The notes: generated from the letters alone by a model not told the origin. Positions 41,791-52,533 are shown, numbered from the stretch's first letter. The stretch is DNA of 64,000 bases from Candidatus Eisenbacteria bacterium (GCA_026388185.1 JAPLKG010000014.1:277537-341536), one strand, 5' to 3'. Translations and numbers: made by a program.

Positions 41791-42579
41791 CTATGCCAGA
41801 GCGGTTCCGGCCTTGGCGTGTTCGCGGGTTTTTCTCACAAGCAGTCTGCTCAGTTCGCTTCTGAGAGAGCCCTTGTCGAGACGTCTCTTGAGAACGCCGC
41901 GGGAGGCTATGGAGATCGCCCCCGTCTCGCCCGAGACGACGATGACAACCGAATCGGTTTCCTCGCTAAGCCCTATGGCGGCCCTGTGTCTCGTGCCGAG
42001 ATCGGCGGCCAGACGAGGATTCTCGCTCAAGGGAAGGAGACAACCTGCAGCCACCGCCTCGTCTCCACTTATGATCACGGCACCGTCGTGCAGCGGAGAA
42101 AGCGGTGTGAAGAGTGTGAGAAGAAGCTCGGAAGTGACCTTCGCGTTCAGGGGGGTGCCGGTTTCTTCATAATTACGCAGCCCGACGTCTCTTTCTATTG
42201 CTATCAGGCCGCCTTTTTTCTCCTCTGACATTTCTTCCACTGCCTTCAGGATCTCGCCGAGCATACCGAACTCCTGAACCCTTATGAAGGAACCGAACAG
42301 TCTGTTTTGACCAATGAGGGCCAGGCCCTTTCTCAATTCCGGCTGGAATATTATTACGAATGCGATAACCCAGACCGTCTTGAGACTGGTAATGATCCAG
42401 TTTAGCGCGTTGAGCTGAAACCACTGCGCCACCAGCGAGGTTACAACCAGTACGACGAGACCGGCGAACATCTGCGAAGCGCGTGTGCCCTTTACAAGCA
42501 TGAAGAGCTTGTAAAAAAGAAATGCCACGATGGCGATATCAATCAGATCAAGATACAGGTGCTGACCAAAAATCCCCAT
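41791..42579 (-). CDS. cdaA: Diadenylate cyclase CdaA
   Basis: The 262-residue product has three N-terminal transmembrane helices (LIDIAIVAFLFYKLFMLV, FAGLVVLVVTSLVAQWF, TVWVIAFVIIFQPELRK) and a DAC domain with the catalytic DGA (LHDGAVIISG) and RHR (GTRHRAAIGLSEE) motifs. It makes c-di-AMP from two ATP. GAGGGG lies before the start. It is the last gene of the tilS-ftsH-folE-folP cluster, and 288 bp without a clear gene separate it from folP. The usual partners cdaR and glmM are not in the window. Confidence 0.95.
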   Translation of the reverse strand: MGIFGQHLYLDLIDIAIVAFLFYKLFMLVKGTRASQMFAGLVVLVVTSLVAQWFQLNALNWIITSLKTVWVIAFVIIFQPELRKGLALIGQNRLFGSFIRVQEFGMLGEILKAVEEMSEEKKGGLIAIERDVGLRNYEETGTPLNAKVTSELLLTLFTPLSPLHDGAVIISGDEAVAAGCLLPLSENPRLAADLGTRHRAAIGLSEETDSVVIVVSGETGAISIASRGVLKRRLDKGSLRSELSRLLVRKTREHAKAGTALA

Positions 42580-42867
42580 CACATGGTTCCCCTCAGCCTT
42601 TCGCTCGAATAGCCGCTCAAGGCATTGGCATCGCCGCGGCAACCGAAGTCGATGCAGCGCTTGCCGTGGACTCTCTCCGGGCAGATTACGATGACTCGTT
42701 GCCGATTCTTACCACATCTCCCCGAGAGTTGCATCATTTTTCAGGCGGAGCCGCCATTTTCAGGTCAGGTACACGCGTCTATCCCCCGGCCGACTTCGGA
42801 ATCGTCCAGGATTCCCAGAGGCGCCGGGCCGCAACGGTCGAATCCCCCGGCCCTCCTGCTGCCGACT

Positions 42868-43761
42868 TCATGCTTTTGCCACCGCGTCGGCGATGGCGGC
42901 AGCTTCTCGTGCCTCTCTCACGTCGTGGACTCTCACCATCGAGGCGCCGGACAGAATGCTGACGACGACCGCGGCCAAAGTCCCAGGGAGCCTTTGGTCG
43001 ACCGGAAGATCGAGGAGCTGACCGATAAAGGCTTTTCTCGACGGTCCGACCATGATCGGTCTCTGCATCGATTTCAGTTGAGACAGGTTCTTCAGGATTG
43101 TCAGATTGTGCGAGAGTTCTTTCCCAAATCCGATACCCGGATCGACCATCATCGATTCGAATTTGACTCCAGCCGTTCTGGCTCGCTCCATCGCTTTCCT
43201 GAGAAAGTCGGCTATCTCAACCATAACGTCGTCGTATTCCGGATCGTTCTGCATCGTGGCGGGAGTGCCCTTCATGTGCATCAGTATGAGACCGGCTCCA
43301 TACTTGGAAGCCACGCACGCGAGTTCGGGGTCGAATCGAAGCGCGCTCACGTCATTGATTATGTGCGCACCGGCGTCCAGGGCAGCTTCGGCAACCGAAG
43401 ACTTGTAAGTGTCCACCGATATGATCACATCAAAGCGTCGTGCGAGCTCCGAGATGACAGGCACGACCCTGGTTTTCTCTTCGGATTCGTTGACTGGCGT
43501 GGAATTCGGTCTCGTGCTTTCTCCGCCGACGTCAATTACGTCTGCCCCCTCCTCTATCATTCTTTCGGCGTGTCTCAGGGCCGTCTCGGGCCTGAGGAAC
43601 GTTCCTCCGTCCGAGAAAGAGTCGGGGGTTACGTTCAGTATGCCTGCGACGTGAGTTCTCTTGGATAGGTCGAATTGTCCTCCGCGGAACACGAACGTCG
43701 CGTCGCTCGTCTCACATGCGTGCATCGTTTTCTCTGCGGTACCTGGTTGCGGCCGGTTCAC
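42868..43761 (-). CDS. folP: Dihydropteroate synthase
   Basis: The 297-residue product has AGILNVTPDSFSDGG, GADVIDVGGESTRPNS, ISVDTYKSSVAEAAL, IINDVSAL, LMHMKGTP, MMVDPGIGFGKELSHNL, VGPSRKAFIG and a C-terminal RVHDVREAREAAAIADA. These are the pterin and p-aminobenzoate binding blocks of DHPS. It joins 6-hydroxymethyl-dihydropterin diphosphate to pABA. The GTG start shares a base with the folE stop, so the two are translationally coupled. ATG 43725 is an alternative start. Confidence 0.97.
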   Translation of the reverse strand: MNRPQPGTAEKTMHACETSDATFVFRGGQFDLSKRTHVAGILNVTPDSFSDGGTFLRPETALRHAERMIEEGADVIDVGGESTRPNSTPVNESEEKTRVVPVISELARRFDVIISVDTYKSSVAEAALDAGAHIINDVSALRFDPELACVASKYGAGLILMHMKGTPATMQNDPEYDDVMVEIADFLRKAMERARTAGVKFESMMVDPGIGFGKELSHNLTILKNLSQLKSMQRPIMVGPSRKAFIGQLLDLPVDQRLPGTLAAVVVSILSGASMVRVHDVREAREAAAIADAVAKA

Positions 43762-44417
43762 TATTTCGAGGTGCGGCGCGTTCCGGCGCGCTTGTGCGGC
43801 GCCTTTTTCCTGGCTCTCGAGTCGGCTTGGCTGCCTATCAAGGAGAGAGCTTCAGCTCTTGTTCGTTCTTCAAGCATCGCGCCTCTCGCGGCGGTCGAGA
43901 TCGTCTTTGCGCCGGGTTTGTGGGTGTTATTCATGGCCATGCACAAATGCTCGGCTTCGATGATAACAAGCAGCCCTCTTGGATCGAGAGCCTTCGTCAG
44001 TTCGTCCGCAATCTCATTAGCCAGGCGTTCCTGTAATTGGAGCCTCCGGGACAGAACCTCGACGGTCTTCGTGAGACTGCTCAGTCCTGTGACGCGATTC
44101 TTACTTGGCAAGTAGGCGAGGTGTATCTTTCCGAAAAAGGGAAGCAGATGGTGCTCGCACATCGAATGAAAAGAGATGTCTCTCACCAGAATCATGCCGT
44201 CCTGATTGTCGACACGATATAGTTTGAGGCCTCCCGCAGGCTTCTGGCCGATTCCGCTGAAGATTCTTTCGTAAAGCCGGGCGACACGGCGAGGAGTATT
44301 CTTGATTCCTTTCCTCTCCGGATCCTCTCCTATCGCCTCGAGGATGGAGCGGACGGCTTTCTCAATCTTCGCGAGCCTCACCAGTCGCTGCGTCCTGTGT
44401 TTGCGCACCTCCCTCAC
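43761..44417 (-). CDS. folE: GTP cyclohydrolase I
   Basis: The 218-residue product has the zinc ligands Cys and His in [22 protein letters not shown] and the second Cys in [25 protein letters not shown] and [19 protein letters not shown] are family blocks. It converts GTP to dihydroneopterin triphosphate, the first step of folate synthesis, and sits with folP. After EHLCMAM the usual RGVxKPG is NNTHKPG, a substitution in the substrate loop. The likely GTG start overlaps the end of ftsH by 56 bp; an internal start would shorten the overlap. Confidence 0.95.
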   Translation of the reverse strand: MREVRKHRTQRLVRLAKIEKAVRSILEAIGEDPERKGIKNTPRRVARLYERIFSGIGQKPAGGLKLYRVDNQDGMILVRDISFHSMCEHHLLPFFGKIHLAYLPSKNRVTGLSSLTKTVEVLSRRLQLQERLANEIADELTKALDPRGLLVIIEAEHLCMAMNNTHKPGAKTISTAARGAMLEERTRAEALSLIGSQADSRARKKAPHKRAGTRRTSK

Positions 44418-46515
44418 GGGGTTCAGTCCTTTCCGTTCCAGAAGGGGATTCCGTCTGATTGATCTTGGGGATTTCTTGCTGGCCCTGCGCTGGAGTGCGT
44501 GGAGTTCGCGTCTTACTGACGGGCTCCAGCTTCTCCCCTCGGAGCACTCTGTCTATTTCCTCGCTGTCCAGAATTTCTCTTTCCAGAAGCGCGATGGCAA
44601 GGTCGTTGAGTTTTTCCCTGTTCTCAAGAAGAAGCTTCCTGGCTTTCTCGTGCGATCCTTCCACTATGGCCTTTATTTCTTCATCTATGGAGACGGCCGT
44701 CTTCTCGCTGTAGTTCTTCTGCTGGGAAATCTCGCGCCCCAGGAAGATGAGCTCCTCTCTCTTGCCGAGAGTCACCGGACCGAGTCTCTCGCTCATGCCC
44801 CACTCGCACACCATCTTTCGTGCTATCTCGGTAGCAGTCTCGATGTCGTTTGCGGCGCCGTTGGTGATTTGATTGAGTACCAGCTCCTCCGCCGCTCGTC
44901 CTCCCATAAGCGTGGTGAGGGTCATGAGAAGGTAATCCCGCGTCCTCGTGTATCTTTCGTCGATCGGAAGCAAGTGGGTGAGCCCGAGGGCTCTTCCCCT
45001 GGGGATGATTGTAACTTTGTGAATTGGGTCCGAGCCGGGCTGTAGCCTGGCTATTAGAGTGTGGCCGGCTTCGTGGTAGGAAGTCGTGCGCTTCTCTTCG
45101 TCGCTTATGATGAGACTTCTTCTTTCCGTGCCCATCATGACCTTGTCTTTCGCCTCCTCGAAGTCCTCCATGAGGACTTTCTTTCTGTTCCTTCTTGCGG
45201 CGAGGAGAGCGGCCTCGTTGACGAGATTCGCAAGGTCTGCGCCGGCAAGCCCGGGCGTCGCTCTGGCGAGCACTTTGAGATCCACGTCTTCTGACAGCGG
45301 GATGCCTCTCGTGTGTACGCGGAAAATGCCTTCGCGACCGCGGACGTCGGGCCTGTCAATCACGATCTGTCTGTCGAAACGGCCGGGTCTCAAGAGCGCG
45401 GGATCGAGAACATCCGGCCTGTTGGTGGCAGCCAGGAGTATGACTCCTTCGTTTGAATCGAAGCCGTCCATCTCGACCAGGAGTTGATTGAGGGTCTGTT
45501 CCCGTTCGTCGTGTCCTCCTCCGAGGCCCGCGCCGCGCTGCCTCCCGACGGCGTCTATTTCATCGATGAAAATTATGCATGGGGCGTTCTTCTTCCCCTG
45601 ATCGAACAGGTCTCGGACCCTCGAGGCCCCAACACCTACGAACATCTCGACGAAGTCGGAGCCACTCATGCTGTAGAATGGTACGTTGGCTTCTCCGGCC
45701 ACGGCCTTTGCGAGCAGCGTCTTCCCGGTCCCGGGAGGACCGAGAAGAAGCGCGCCTTTTGGAATTCTGCCACCGAGGCGTTGAAACTTCTTCGGTTCCT
45801 TTAGAAACTCTATTATTTCCTCGAGCTCTTGCTTTGCTTCGTCGGCCCCGGCCACGTCTCTGAACGTGACCTTGGGTCTGTCTTCGAGAATCACTTTGGC
45901 CTTGCTTCTTCCAAACTTGAGGGCGGCGCTCCCACCGGCCTGCATCTGACGCATTATGAAGAGCCAGAATGCGACTATGAGAACGATAGGAAGCCAGGAG
46001 ACGAGCATTCCAATCCAGTTCATGCCTTCCGGCTGGGACGTGATCTCGGCGCCCGGGAACTTCTTCCATATTTTGTCGGGAAGGTCGGCGTCCTCCGTGG
46101 GGAGCCATACCTTGAAGTTTTTGAACGTGAGCTTCCTGCCGCGATAGTCCGTCTCGGCCTGGGCTTTAAGTTCTCCCGTCACTTGCTTACCGGACAATGT
46201 CAGCGACGCAATGTTGCCCGCGTTGATTTCCTTGAAGAATCTCGAATAAGAGATCTCCACATCTTTAGGTTTCGCGGAGAAATAGAATTCAAAGAGGAGG
46301 ACAGTGAGAAGAATCAGCATGATCCAGAACGCCATCGTTTTGAACGGTTTTACCGGCGACAGGGGTATGCCCCTTCGGGGGCCTCTAATTCTTCCACGAG
46401 GAGGAAGAGGAGGCTTGTCGTCTTGTTTCTGGAGCTTGTCTCCTCCGGGTCGAGATCTATCTTCGGGTGGAAGCTTTTCTTCAGGAGATTTCTTCTCGGG
46501 TTTTGTCAAATGCAT
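44362..46515 (-). CDS. ftsH: ATP-dependent zinc metalloprotease FtsH
   Basis: The 717-residue protease has a basic, proline-rich N-terminal extension of about 60 residues, then transmembrane helix 1 ([18 protein letters not shown]), a periplasmic domain, helix 2 ([19 protein letters not shown]) and the AAA+ module: Walker [12 protein letters not shown], pore loop [17 protein letters not shown], Walker [17 protein letters not shown], and Arg fingers RPGRFDRQ. The zinc site is [10 protein letters not shown] plus a distal Asp in [10 protein letters not shown]. It degrades membrane and regulatory proteins. Its start overlaps the tilS stop by 10 bp. This is the canonical FtsH; the copy at 7899-9848 is divergent. 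Confidence 0.97.
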   Translation of the reverse strand: MHLTKPEKKSPEEKLPPEDRSRPGGDKLQKQDDKPPLPPRGRIRGPRRGIPLSPVKPFKTMAFWIMLILLTVLLFEFYFSAKPKDVEISYSRFFKEINAGNIASLTLSGKQVTGELKAQAETDYRGRKLTFKNFKVWLPTEDADLPDKIWKKFPGAEITSQPEGMNWIGMLVSWLPIVLIVAFWLFIMRQMQAGGSAALKFGRSKAKVILEDRPKVTFRDVAGADEAKQELEEIIEFLKEPKKFQRLGGRIPKGALLLGPPGTGKTLLAKAVAGEANVPFYSMSGSDFVEMFVGVGASRVRDLFDQGKKNAPCIIFIDEIDAVGRQRGAGLGGGHDEREQTLNQLLVEMDGFDSNEGVILLAATNRPDVLDPALLRPGRFDRQIVIDRPDVRGREGIFRVHTRGIPLSEDVDLKVLARATPGLAGADLANLVNEAALLAARRNRKKVLMEDFEEAKDKVMMGTERRSLIISDEEKRTTSYHEAGHTLIARLQPGSDPIHKVTIIPRGRALGLTHLLPIDERYTRTRDYLLMTLTTLMGGRAAEELVLNQITNGAANDIETATEIARKMVCEWGMSERLGPVTLGKREELIFLGREISQQKNYSEKTAVSIDEEIKAIVEGSHEKARKLLLENREKLNDLAIALLEREILDSEEIDRVLRGEKLEPVSKTRTPRTPAQGQQEIPKINQTESPSGTERTEPREGGAQTQDAATGEARED

Positions 46516-48068
46516 TTCACCTCAACGCTAAGGATTAGTTCCGTTGTCTCGTTTACAGAAGCCGCGTTGCTCCTTCGTATACCGACCACCCAGAGTACTT
46601 GACTCTGGTCGCAGAAGGCGGCCAGTCTCTTTCTCCTTGACCTTGGTACTTTCAGATCGACCAGAAGGTCCTGGATCTTCCTCGTGCCGTCCATGCCGAA
46701 CGGGGTCATCCTGTCCCCGGGCTCGAGACTGCGCAGGACGAGGGGTGGCGTGAGCTTTTCAAGATCAAAGATCACTCTGTCGGGTCCGCTCTTGAGCAAA
46801 TCGCCCCCGCCAGGCTCCTTTGCGCCGGGCTTCCCTGTCGTGGGTCCATCGGCCGACAGCTTTTCGCTCCGCGCATCCTTACCCAGTACCCTGCTGTCGA
46901 TCTCAAGCCCTATGAGCGGTAGCGACACCGCGTTGCCGGGCTCGAGTCGGACAGCGAATTTCGGCGCAACAGCTCGCTCGGAACGCAGCGTTGAGGTGCG
47001 TCCGATCCAGAGCCTCCGTCCATCCAGCCATGCGCTTTTGCCCAACGCGATGTCAACCGAGTCACCTGATTGCCCCGAGGAAATCAGACCGATCAGGGAT
47101 GCGACGTGAGTGAAGCTAAGATCCCTGAGGCTGCCGCAAAGTCTACGATACGCCTCTCTAAGGATGTAGCTCTGTACAAAAGTATGATAGGACAGGAGGG
47201 AGGTTAGTTCAAGTTGAATGTGCTCACGCGTTTCCTCGCGGACACAGTTGCGGTATGCTTCTGAAGCCACTTTGCTCAGGTAGTCTTCCGCTTCTGCGAC
47301 CAGAGACGCATGAGAGCTCAGTACCTCGACGATTCGCGGATTGTATTTCTCTCTTAGGATCTCCACAAGCTCGTGACGGACTCTGTTCCGCATGAAAGCC
47401 GCGTCAACATTGGAGGCGTCCTCCCGGTATGCGATCTGCCTCGAAGCAATGAATTCATTGACTTCAGCTCTACTCGTGGCGAGAAACGGCCTGATGAAGA
47501 AGAGTCCTGAATCCGGCCGACTCTCTCCATCTGACACGCCCGGCATCGCACTTGTGCAGGTCTCGGAGATTGTCTTTGTCCCAACCTTCGAGATCGGTTT
47601 CATTCCCGAGACGCCCAGAATGCCCGCGCCCCTGATGATATGCATGAGGACGGTCTCGGCCTGGTCGTTCATGGTGTGGCCGAGAGCGATTTTGTTGTGG
47701 CCGTGCGCGGCTGCTCTGTCTTTCAGAAAGCCATGTCTGAGCTCGCGCGCAGCTTCCTCCGTCGAGAGCTTGGCACTTTTGGCGAACGACGGTGCATCGG
47801 CTCTTCCAACGTGGCAGGCAATCCCGAGTCCCAGGCACATTTTTTCGACGAAGTCTGCGTCCTCGTCCGCGGCGTTTCCCCTGATTCCGTGATTGAGATG
47901 CGCGGCCTCGAGAGTGAAACCCATGTCCCTGTGCAAGTCGAACAAGACTTGGAGCAAAGCCACGGAGTCTGCTCCTCCGGACACGGCCACCAGAACAGAG
48001 TCACGCGAGACGATGAGCCCCTTCGTCTCAATGAACTCTCCGACTTTTTTCGCTAACATCCCCGACAT
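46506..48068 (-). CDS. tilS: tRNA(Ile)-lysidine synthetase TilS
   Basis: The 520-residue product has the PP-loop [32 protein letters not shown] and [14 protein letters not shown] of the N-terminal ATP-pyrophosphatase domain. [19 protein letters not shown] and the C-terminal [20 protein letters not shown] complete it. TilS converts C34 of tRNA-Ile(CAU) to lysidine so that it reads AUA. Residues about 395-440 form a low-complexity insert. It leads a five-gene minus-strand operon with ftsH, folE, folP and cdaA. Confidence 0.96.
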   Translation of the reverse strand: MSGMLAKKVGEFIETKGLIVSRDSVLVAVSGGADSVALLQVLFDLHRDMGFTLEAAHLNHGIRGNAADEDADFVEKMCLGLGIACHVGRADAPSFAKSAKLSTEEAARELRHGFLKDRAAAHGHNKIALGHTMNDQAETVLMHIIRGAGILGVSGMKPISKVGTKTISETCTSAMPGVSDGESRPDSGLFFIRPFLATSRAEVNEFIASRQIAYREDASNVDAAFMRNRVRHELVEILREKYNPRIVEVLSSHASLVAEAEDYLSKVASEAYRNCVREETREHIQLELTSLLSYHTFVQSYILREAYRRLCGSLRDLSFTHVASLIGLISSGQSGDSVDIALGKSAWLDGRRLWIGRTSTLRSERAVAPKFAVRLEPGNAVSLPLIGLEIDSRVLGKDARSEKLSADGPTTGKPGAKEPGGGDLLKSGPDRVIFDLEKLTPPLVLRSLEPGDRMTPFGMDGTRKIQDLLVDLKVPRSRRKRLAAFCDQSQVLWVVGIRRSNAASVNETTELILSVEVKCI

Positions 48069-48243
48069 ACTCCAGCCTTCTTCAGGAAAACGGTTTGTGC
48101 TCTGCTCCGATTTCCTACATTTCCTACGAAGGTGTCACGCCTGAAGTTATCACAAAAAACACCCCTCTGTGCCCAATTTTCTTGCCGGACGCGAGTCGCT
48201 TTCTGCCTGATTGTCGTCCCGGGGACTTGGTACATGAGGAGGG

Positions 48244-48320
48244 TGGTGGCGGTGCAGGGATTCGAACCCCGGACACAAGGATTATGATTCCTCTGCTCTG
48301 ACCAACTGAGCTACACCGCC
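48244..48320 (-). tRNA. tRNA-Met (anticodon CAU), CCA encoded
   Basis: The minus strand folds into a full cloverleaf. Acceptor GGCGGTG pairs with CACCGCC, and the D-arm is GCTCAGTTGGTCAGAGC. The anticodon arm is GAGGA-ATCATAA-TCCTT, and the T-arm contains GGTTCGAATCC. The ACCA end is encoded. The anticodon is CAU. The GGCGGTGTAGCTC start resembles elongator tRNA-Met, but a lysidine-modified tRNA-Ile cannot be ruled out by eye, and tilS is next to it. Confidence 0.92.
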
Positions 48321-48537
48321 AGAGAGTCATAGGGAGCAATCAAATTCTGAAGCTAGGCACCGGCTTGCGCCCTGTCGAGGCGGAAGCCCCAGGTAATTCT
48401 CCAAAAGAGAATACTGGAGGGTGCGCCGCTCGTCAACTGCAAAGAAGGCGGGATGTCGTGGATAGACGGGGGGAGCTCGCCTGTCACGGCAGTGGGGCGA
48501 CCCGTGTTCATCTGTACAACTACCCTCATTACCGGTA

Positions 48538-48565
48538 TTGACAGTTTTGACCGTGCCCGTATATA
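48538..48565 (+). promoter_or_regulatory. Sigma70-type promoter for the gene at 48634
   Basis: TTGACA (48538-48543), a 16-nt spacer, TATATA (48560-48565). Transcription would start near 48572, about 60 nt before the ATG. The stretch 48321-48537 shows no gene. Confidence 0.65.
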
Positions 48566-48633
48566 CTGGACTAACCTTCTTGGTGCATCCGCTTCTCACC
48601 GGGGCATGGTTCGTCTGAAAGGAGTTCCATCGT

Positions 48634-49293
48634 ATGAAACTCGTCCGGTTTGTTGTCATTGCAGGCCTTCTGCTTTCTATACTCTGTGGGACGTCCTTTT
48701 CTGCTGACGTAACCGGGCGCGCCTTCATGGGTAGCTCAGTCGGAACAATGCTCTTCATCTCTGACGACCAAATGAACGGGTCCAAGATCTGGGTGGGCGG
48801 CTACAAGATGAGTAGCGGCGTCAAGCCGAGGCCTTACGGAGACGTGAGTTTCGGTTACGTCTTCAAGCCCTATCTCTCCGCCCTGGTGAGCGTCGGTTAC
48901 GGCTGGGAGGCATACAAGTTCGATGACCTGCGAGTCACGACTGCCAGGCCCATCACCGTGGGGGTTGAGTACAGGTACGGGACCCGGAAGTATGTGCCCA
49001 AGGCAGGGATCGGCGTAGGTTACTACGTGTGGTCCGTGCTCGAAGACAGGAAGGTCATGAAAGATCCGATCACGAGGGAAGAACTCAAGCGCGGCAACCC
49101 CGGCGGGTATGTGATGGCAGGTGTTGAGTATTTCATGAGACCCGATCTGACCATCGGCGGTGACGTGGTAGGCCATCACGTATTCTCCGAAGACATCGAG
49201 GCTTTCCCGTCAGGATATGCGTACAACAAAGATATACTCTCCATGAAACTGGGCTTGAAGTACTACTTCGTGTCCAAGAAAAAGGGGTCCTAG
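48634..49293 (+). CDS. Outer-membrane beta-barrel protein
   Basis: The 219-residue product has a signal peptide (LVRFVVIAGLLLSILCGTSFSA) and a mature part of amphipathic strands with Gly/Tyr/Val alternation (YGDVSFGYVFKPYLSALVSV, ITVGVEYRYG, KAGIGVGYYVWSVL, LSMKLGLKYYFVS). This is typical of an eight-stranded OmpW/OmpA-like barrel. Unlike most barrels it ends in a basic tail (KKKGS) after the aromatic. AAAGGAG precedes the ATG. It is followed 11 bp later by the PHP-domain gene. Confidence 0.75.
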   Translation: MKLVRFVVIAGLLLSILCGTSFSADVTGRAFMGSSVGTMLFISDDQMNGSKIWVGGYKMSSGVKPRPYGDVSFGYVFKPYLSALVSVGYGWEAYKFDDLRVTTARPITVGVEYRYGTRKYVPKAGIGVGYYVWSVLEDRKVMKDPITREELKRGNPGGYVMAGVEYFMRPDLTIGGDVVGHHVFSEDIEAFPSGYAYNKDILSMKLGLKYYFVSKKKGS

Positions 49294-49303
49294 GCCCCGA
49301 CTG

Positions 49304-50119
49304 ATGCTTCTCACTGGTCTCGTTGACTATCACTTACACACTAAACTCTGCGGCCACGCCCGAGGCGAGGTCGAAGAGTATATTGACGCGGCCCGGGCTG
49401 CGGGTCTTGTCGAAGTAGGATTCGCAGATCATTTTCCGCTCTTGGGACGCGACAGAACGGGGCTCACGATGTCCCTGGAGGAGCTGCCGCTCTACTATGA
49501 GCGGGTGGCGGGCCTGAGGGAGAGCCACTCCGAAATTCGCGTGAAAGTGGGGATAGAGGCTGACTACATCCCCGGACAGGAAGCGCTCATAGAGAAACTG
49601 CTCAGTCTGTACGAGTTCGACTACGTGCTTGGGTCCGTACATCACATCGGGGACCTGGATGTCAGCAGTTCGCGGAATCTTGCCCGAGTCAATGCAATGG
49701 ACTTCGACTCGCTTTACACCCAGTACTTCACCCTGGTAACGGAGTGCGCCGGAACGGGCTTGTTCGATATTCTGGCCCATCCCGACATTATCAAGAAGCA
49801 CGGACATACCACCTCGCTTGACCCGAGACCTTTCTGGGAAGCGACCGTTGAAGCGACTGCGCGTGCCGGAATGTGCGTCGAGGTGAACGCCTCGGGTTTG
49901 CGGCGGCCGGTGAAGGAGATCTATCCCTGTGCAGAGTTTCTGGGAATGTGCCGGGAGGCCCGGATACCCATTACGCTTGGCTCGGACGCGCACGCGCCGT
50001 CCGAGGTGGGCTCCGGCATGGAGGATGCGGTCAGGCTGGCTCTTCAATGCGGGTACACTGAGAGCGTTCTCTTCTCGAGGAGAAAGGTCGAGGGGAGAGT
50101 GAAGCTAGGGGTGTCATAG
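49304..50119 (+). CDS. PHP-domain phosphatase (histidinol-phosphatase HisJ-like)
   Basis: The 271-residue product has the PHP metal ligands DYHLHTKLCGHARGEVEEY, FADHFPLL, GIEADYIPG, GSVHHIG, LAHPDIIKKHG, EVNASGLRRP and ITLGSDAHAPSEVG. This order matches HisJ/HisK-type histidinol phosphatases, which act on histidinol phosphate. Other his genes are not in the window, so a different phosphoester substrate is possible. It follows the barrel protein by 11 bp. Confidence 0.9.
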   Translation: MLLTGLVDYHLHTKLCGHARGEVEEYIDAARAAGLVEVGFADHFPLLGRDRTGLTMSLEELPLYYERVAGLRESHSEIRVKVGIEADYIPGQEALIEKLLSLYEFDYVLGSVHHIGDLDVSSSRNLARVNAMDFDSLYTQYFTLVTECAGTGLFDILAHPDIIKKHGHTTSLDPRPFWEATVEATARAGMCVEVNASGLRRPVKEIYPCAEFLGMCREARIPITLGSDAHAPSEVGSGMEDAVRLALQCGYTESVLFSRRKVEGRVKLGVS

Positions 50120-50197
50120 CCTCATATACGTATATCTGTATATAAGACTATGACGCTTACCTCCTACTGTAGAGCGGCGAAACACGGGGCCTTGAAA

Positions 50198-51664
50198 ATG
50201 CATGACAGATTTGTTGACGCGGACGGAATCACCTTCGACGACGTCCTAATCCTGCCTGCGCGTTCGACCGTGGTTCCTGCGCAGGTGGACGGCAGGACGC
50301 GCCTCACGCGAAACATCGAGCTCGGGATTCCGCTCGTGAGCGCTGCTATGGACACGGTGACCGAGGCGGCGCTGGCCATCGCAATCGCCAGGGAGGGCGG
50401 AATAGGCTGCATCCACAAGAACATGGGGATCGGAGAGCAGGCGGCGGAGGTCGACAGGGTAAAGAGAAGTGAGAGCGGGATGATTGCCGATCCCATCACG
50501 CTTTCTCCCGAAGCTCCCGTCAGAGCGGCCCTGGAGCTCATGGATAAATTCAAGATCTCCGGCGTGCCGATTACCCAGGGCAAGAAGCTGGTGGGTATTC
50601 TCACAAACCGGGATCTGCGGTTTGTCGAAGACGTGAATTCGCCCGTGGGAAAAGTGATGACTCGCGAAGGCCTGGTAACCGCACCTGAGGGGACGACGCT
50701 CGAGCAGGCGACGAAGATACTTCACAAGCACAAAATCGAAAAACTGCCGGTGGTGGACGCAGACTACAACCTTGTAGGATTGATAACCGTCAAAGACATC
50801 ATGAAGCGCATCAAGTATCCCCAGGCGTGCAAGGATTCGCAGGGGAGACTGAGGGTCGGTGCCGCCGTCGGCGTATCCGGGGACCTCGAGGAAAGGGTGC
50901 TGGAACTCGTCAGGGCCGAGGTTGATGTGCTTGTTCTGGACAGCTCGCACGGGCATTCGGAGAATGTCATCAAGGCTGCAGAGAGCATCAAGAAACTGGC
51001 TGCCGGGATTGAGCTTGTGCTCGGCAACGTCGGGAGGGCAGAGGGCGCCGAGGAATTGATATCTGCCGGGGCCGATGCCATCAAGGTCGGGATGGGGCCG
51101 GGAGCCACGTGCACGACGAGAGTGATTGCCGGGGTCGGCGTGCCGCAGATTACTGCCATAATGGACTGCGTGCGCGTTGCCGACAAAAAGGGTGTGCCGG
51201 TCATAGCGGATGGCGGGATAAGGCATTCGGGCGACATCGTCAAGGCCATTGCCGCCGGAGCAAGCTCGGTCATGATAGGGAATCTCTTCGCGGGCACGGA
51301 AGAAAGCCCTGGCGAGACCATTCTCTACGAGGGCAGGAGTTACAAGCTCTACCGCGGGATGGGAGCGCCGGGTGCCATGAGGAGGGGGAGCGCCGACAGG
51401 TATGGCCAGGAGGCCGCCACCGCAGAGGCCAAGCTGGTTGCCGAGGGAATAGAGGGAAGAGTGCCGTACAAGGGTCCGCTTGGTCGGACTGTTTACCAGC
51501 TTGTCGGAGGCTTGAGAGCGGGGATGGGATACTGTGGTGCAAGAACGATACAGGAGCTGAGAACTACGGCCAAGTTTATCCGCATCAGCCCTGCGGCCCT
51601 CCGGGAAAGTCATCCTCACGACATAACCATTACACGCGAAGCGCCCAACTACGGGCTGCGTTGA
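50198..51664 (+). CDS. guaB: IMP dehydrogenase
   Basis: I used ATG 50198, since [20 protein letters not shown] aligns with the usual IMPDH N-terminus; an ATG at 50150 would add 16 residues. The 488-residue enzyme has [20 protein letters not shown], two CBS domains (about residues 90-205), [12 protein letters not shown], and the catalytic Cys loop [44 protein letters not shown] and [11 protein letters not shown] complete the active site. It oxidises IMP to XMP, the committed step to GMP. A short palindrome ATATACGTATAT (50127-50138) lies upstream. Confidence 0.97.
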   Translation: MHDRFVDADGITFDDVLILPARSTVVPAQVDGRTRLTRNIELGIPLVSAAMDTVTEAALAIAIAREGGIGCIHKNMGIGEQAAEVDRVKRSESGMIADPITLSPEAPVRAALELMDKFKISGVPITQGKKLVGILTNRDLRFVEDVNSPVGKVMTREGLVTAPEGTTLEQATKILHKHKIEKLPVVDADYNLVGLITVKDIMKRIKYPQACKDSQGRLRVGAAVGVSGDLEERVLELVRAEVDVLVLDSSHGHSENVIKAAESIKKLAAGIELVLGNVGRAEGAEELISAGADAIKVGMGPGATCTTRVIAGVGVPQITAIMDCVRVADKKGVPVIADGGIRHSGDIVKAIAAGASSVMIGNLFAGTEESPGETILYEGRSYKLYRGMGAPGAMRRGSADRYGQEAATAEAKLVAEGIEGRVPYKGPLGRTVYQLVGGLRAGMGYCGARTIQELRTTAKFIRISPAALRESHPHDITITREAPNYGLR

Positions 51665-51732
51665 GGTGCGGCAAGCGCAACGCGCAGCTATAGGACAGCG
51701 GATCAAGATAAACGCCGCGGCAAGACGACGAG

Positions 51733-52533
51733 ATGGAAAAGCAGGGCAAAGCAAGAGAATTCACTGAAACACTCAGGGGAACTGCCAATTCTTGTGGCGT
51801 GACCCTTTTCGGGACGGCCTCTTTCCACGGACGAGAGAACGAGGCTCCGAGCACGTTACCCTTTTCCTTGAGTGATCTCCCCTATGCCGTATCCATAGGG
51901 TTCAAGCTCAGCGACGTTGTCGTGGATGGTTTGGTGGACAGGCCGACCCGCACGTACCAGTATCACTACCGTCAGGTGAACCTGTTCATCGACCAAGCCC
52001 TGTTGCGACTTCTCGGGAAAGTGCATGAGCTGGGATACGAAGGCTTCCCGGTTCCCTCGTCACAAATAGTCAACTGGGAATCGAACACCGGCCATCTCAC
52101 GCACAAGGTCGTCGCGAAGGAGGCGGGCCTCGGATGGATAGGTCGGAGCAACCTGCTGGTTTCTCCCGTGTACGGCGCCAGAGTGAGATACGGGAGTCTG
52201 TTCACAACCATGCCGCTTCAGACGCCGAGTATGCAAGGGGCAAAAGCCGGTATTCAAGGGGCTCAGGTGAGCGCTCAGGGAACTCAGGCGGGCATTCAGG
52301 GAGCTCAAGACGGCATCCAAGCGGCTCAGGACTGCGGCGACTGTTTCAGATGTCTCAGGGCGTGCCCGGCCTCGGCAATCGGAAAGACCCGCGAAGAGTT
52401 CGATCTCGGAAAATGCACCGAGATGCTCAAGCTTTTCAGCAAGGAAGAAAACATCGGCTCCATGATTTGCGGGCTTTGCGTCAGGGCGTGCAAGGGACAC
52501 GACAGACCGCGGAAGACGCCAGCTGCGGGCTAG
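51733..52533 (+). CDS. QueG-related double [4Fe-4S] protein with heptad-repeat insert
   Basis: The 266-residue product resembles the iron-sulfur half of epoxyqueuosine reductase (QueG). NTGHLTHKVVAKEAGLGWIG and RVRYGSLFTTMPL are shared blocks, followed by the clusters CGDCFRCLRACPASAIG and MICGLCVRACKG. Members without the full cobalamin domain are common reductase-like proteins of unknown role. An insert of five seven-residue repeats of the type IQGAQDG lies just before the first cluster (residues about 167-201). Whether it acts on queuosine is uncertain. Confidence 0.8.
   Translation: MEKQGKAREFTETLRGTANSCGVTLFGTASFHGRENEAPSTLPFSLSDLPYAVSIGFKLSDVVVDGLVDRPTRTYQYHYRQVNLFIDQALLRLLGKVHELGYEGFPVPSSQIVNWESNTGHLTHKVVAKEAGLGWIGRSNLLVSPVYGARVRYGSLFTTMPLQTPSMQGAKAGIQGAQVSAQGTQAGIQGAQDGIQAAQDCGDCFRCLRACPASAIGKTREEFDLGKCTEMLKLFSKEENIGSMICGLCVRACKGHDRPRKTPAAG
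52231..52335 (+). repeat. 21-bp in-frame tandem repeat (five units) in the QueG-like gene
   Basis: Five diverged 21-bp units encode QGAKAGI, QGAQVSA, QGTQAGI, QGAQDGI and QAAQDC. The frame is kept through all units. The array joins the catalytic part to the first iron-sulfur motif. Confidence 0.75.

Noticed and set aside
42625-43668. 347-codon plus-strand frame over folP
   Set aside because: It is antisense to a clear dihydropteroate synthase and has low-complexity Arg/Ser composition.
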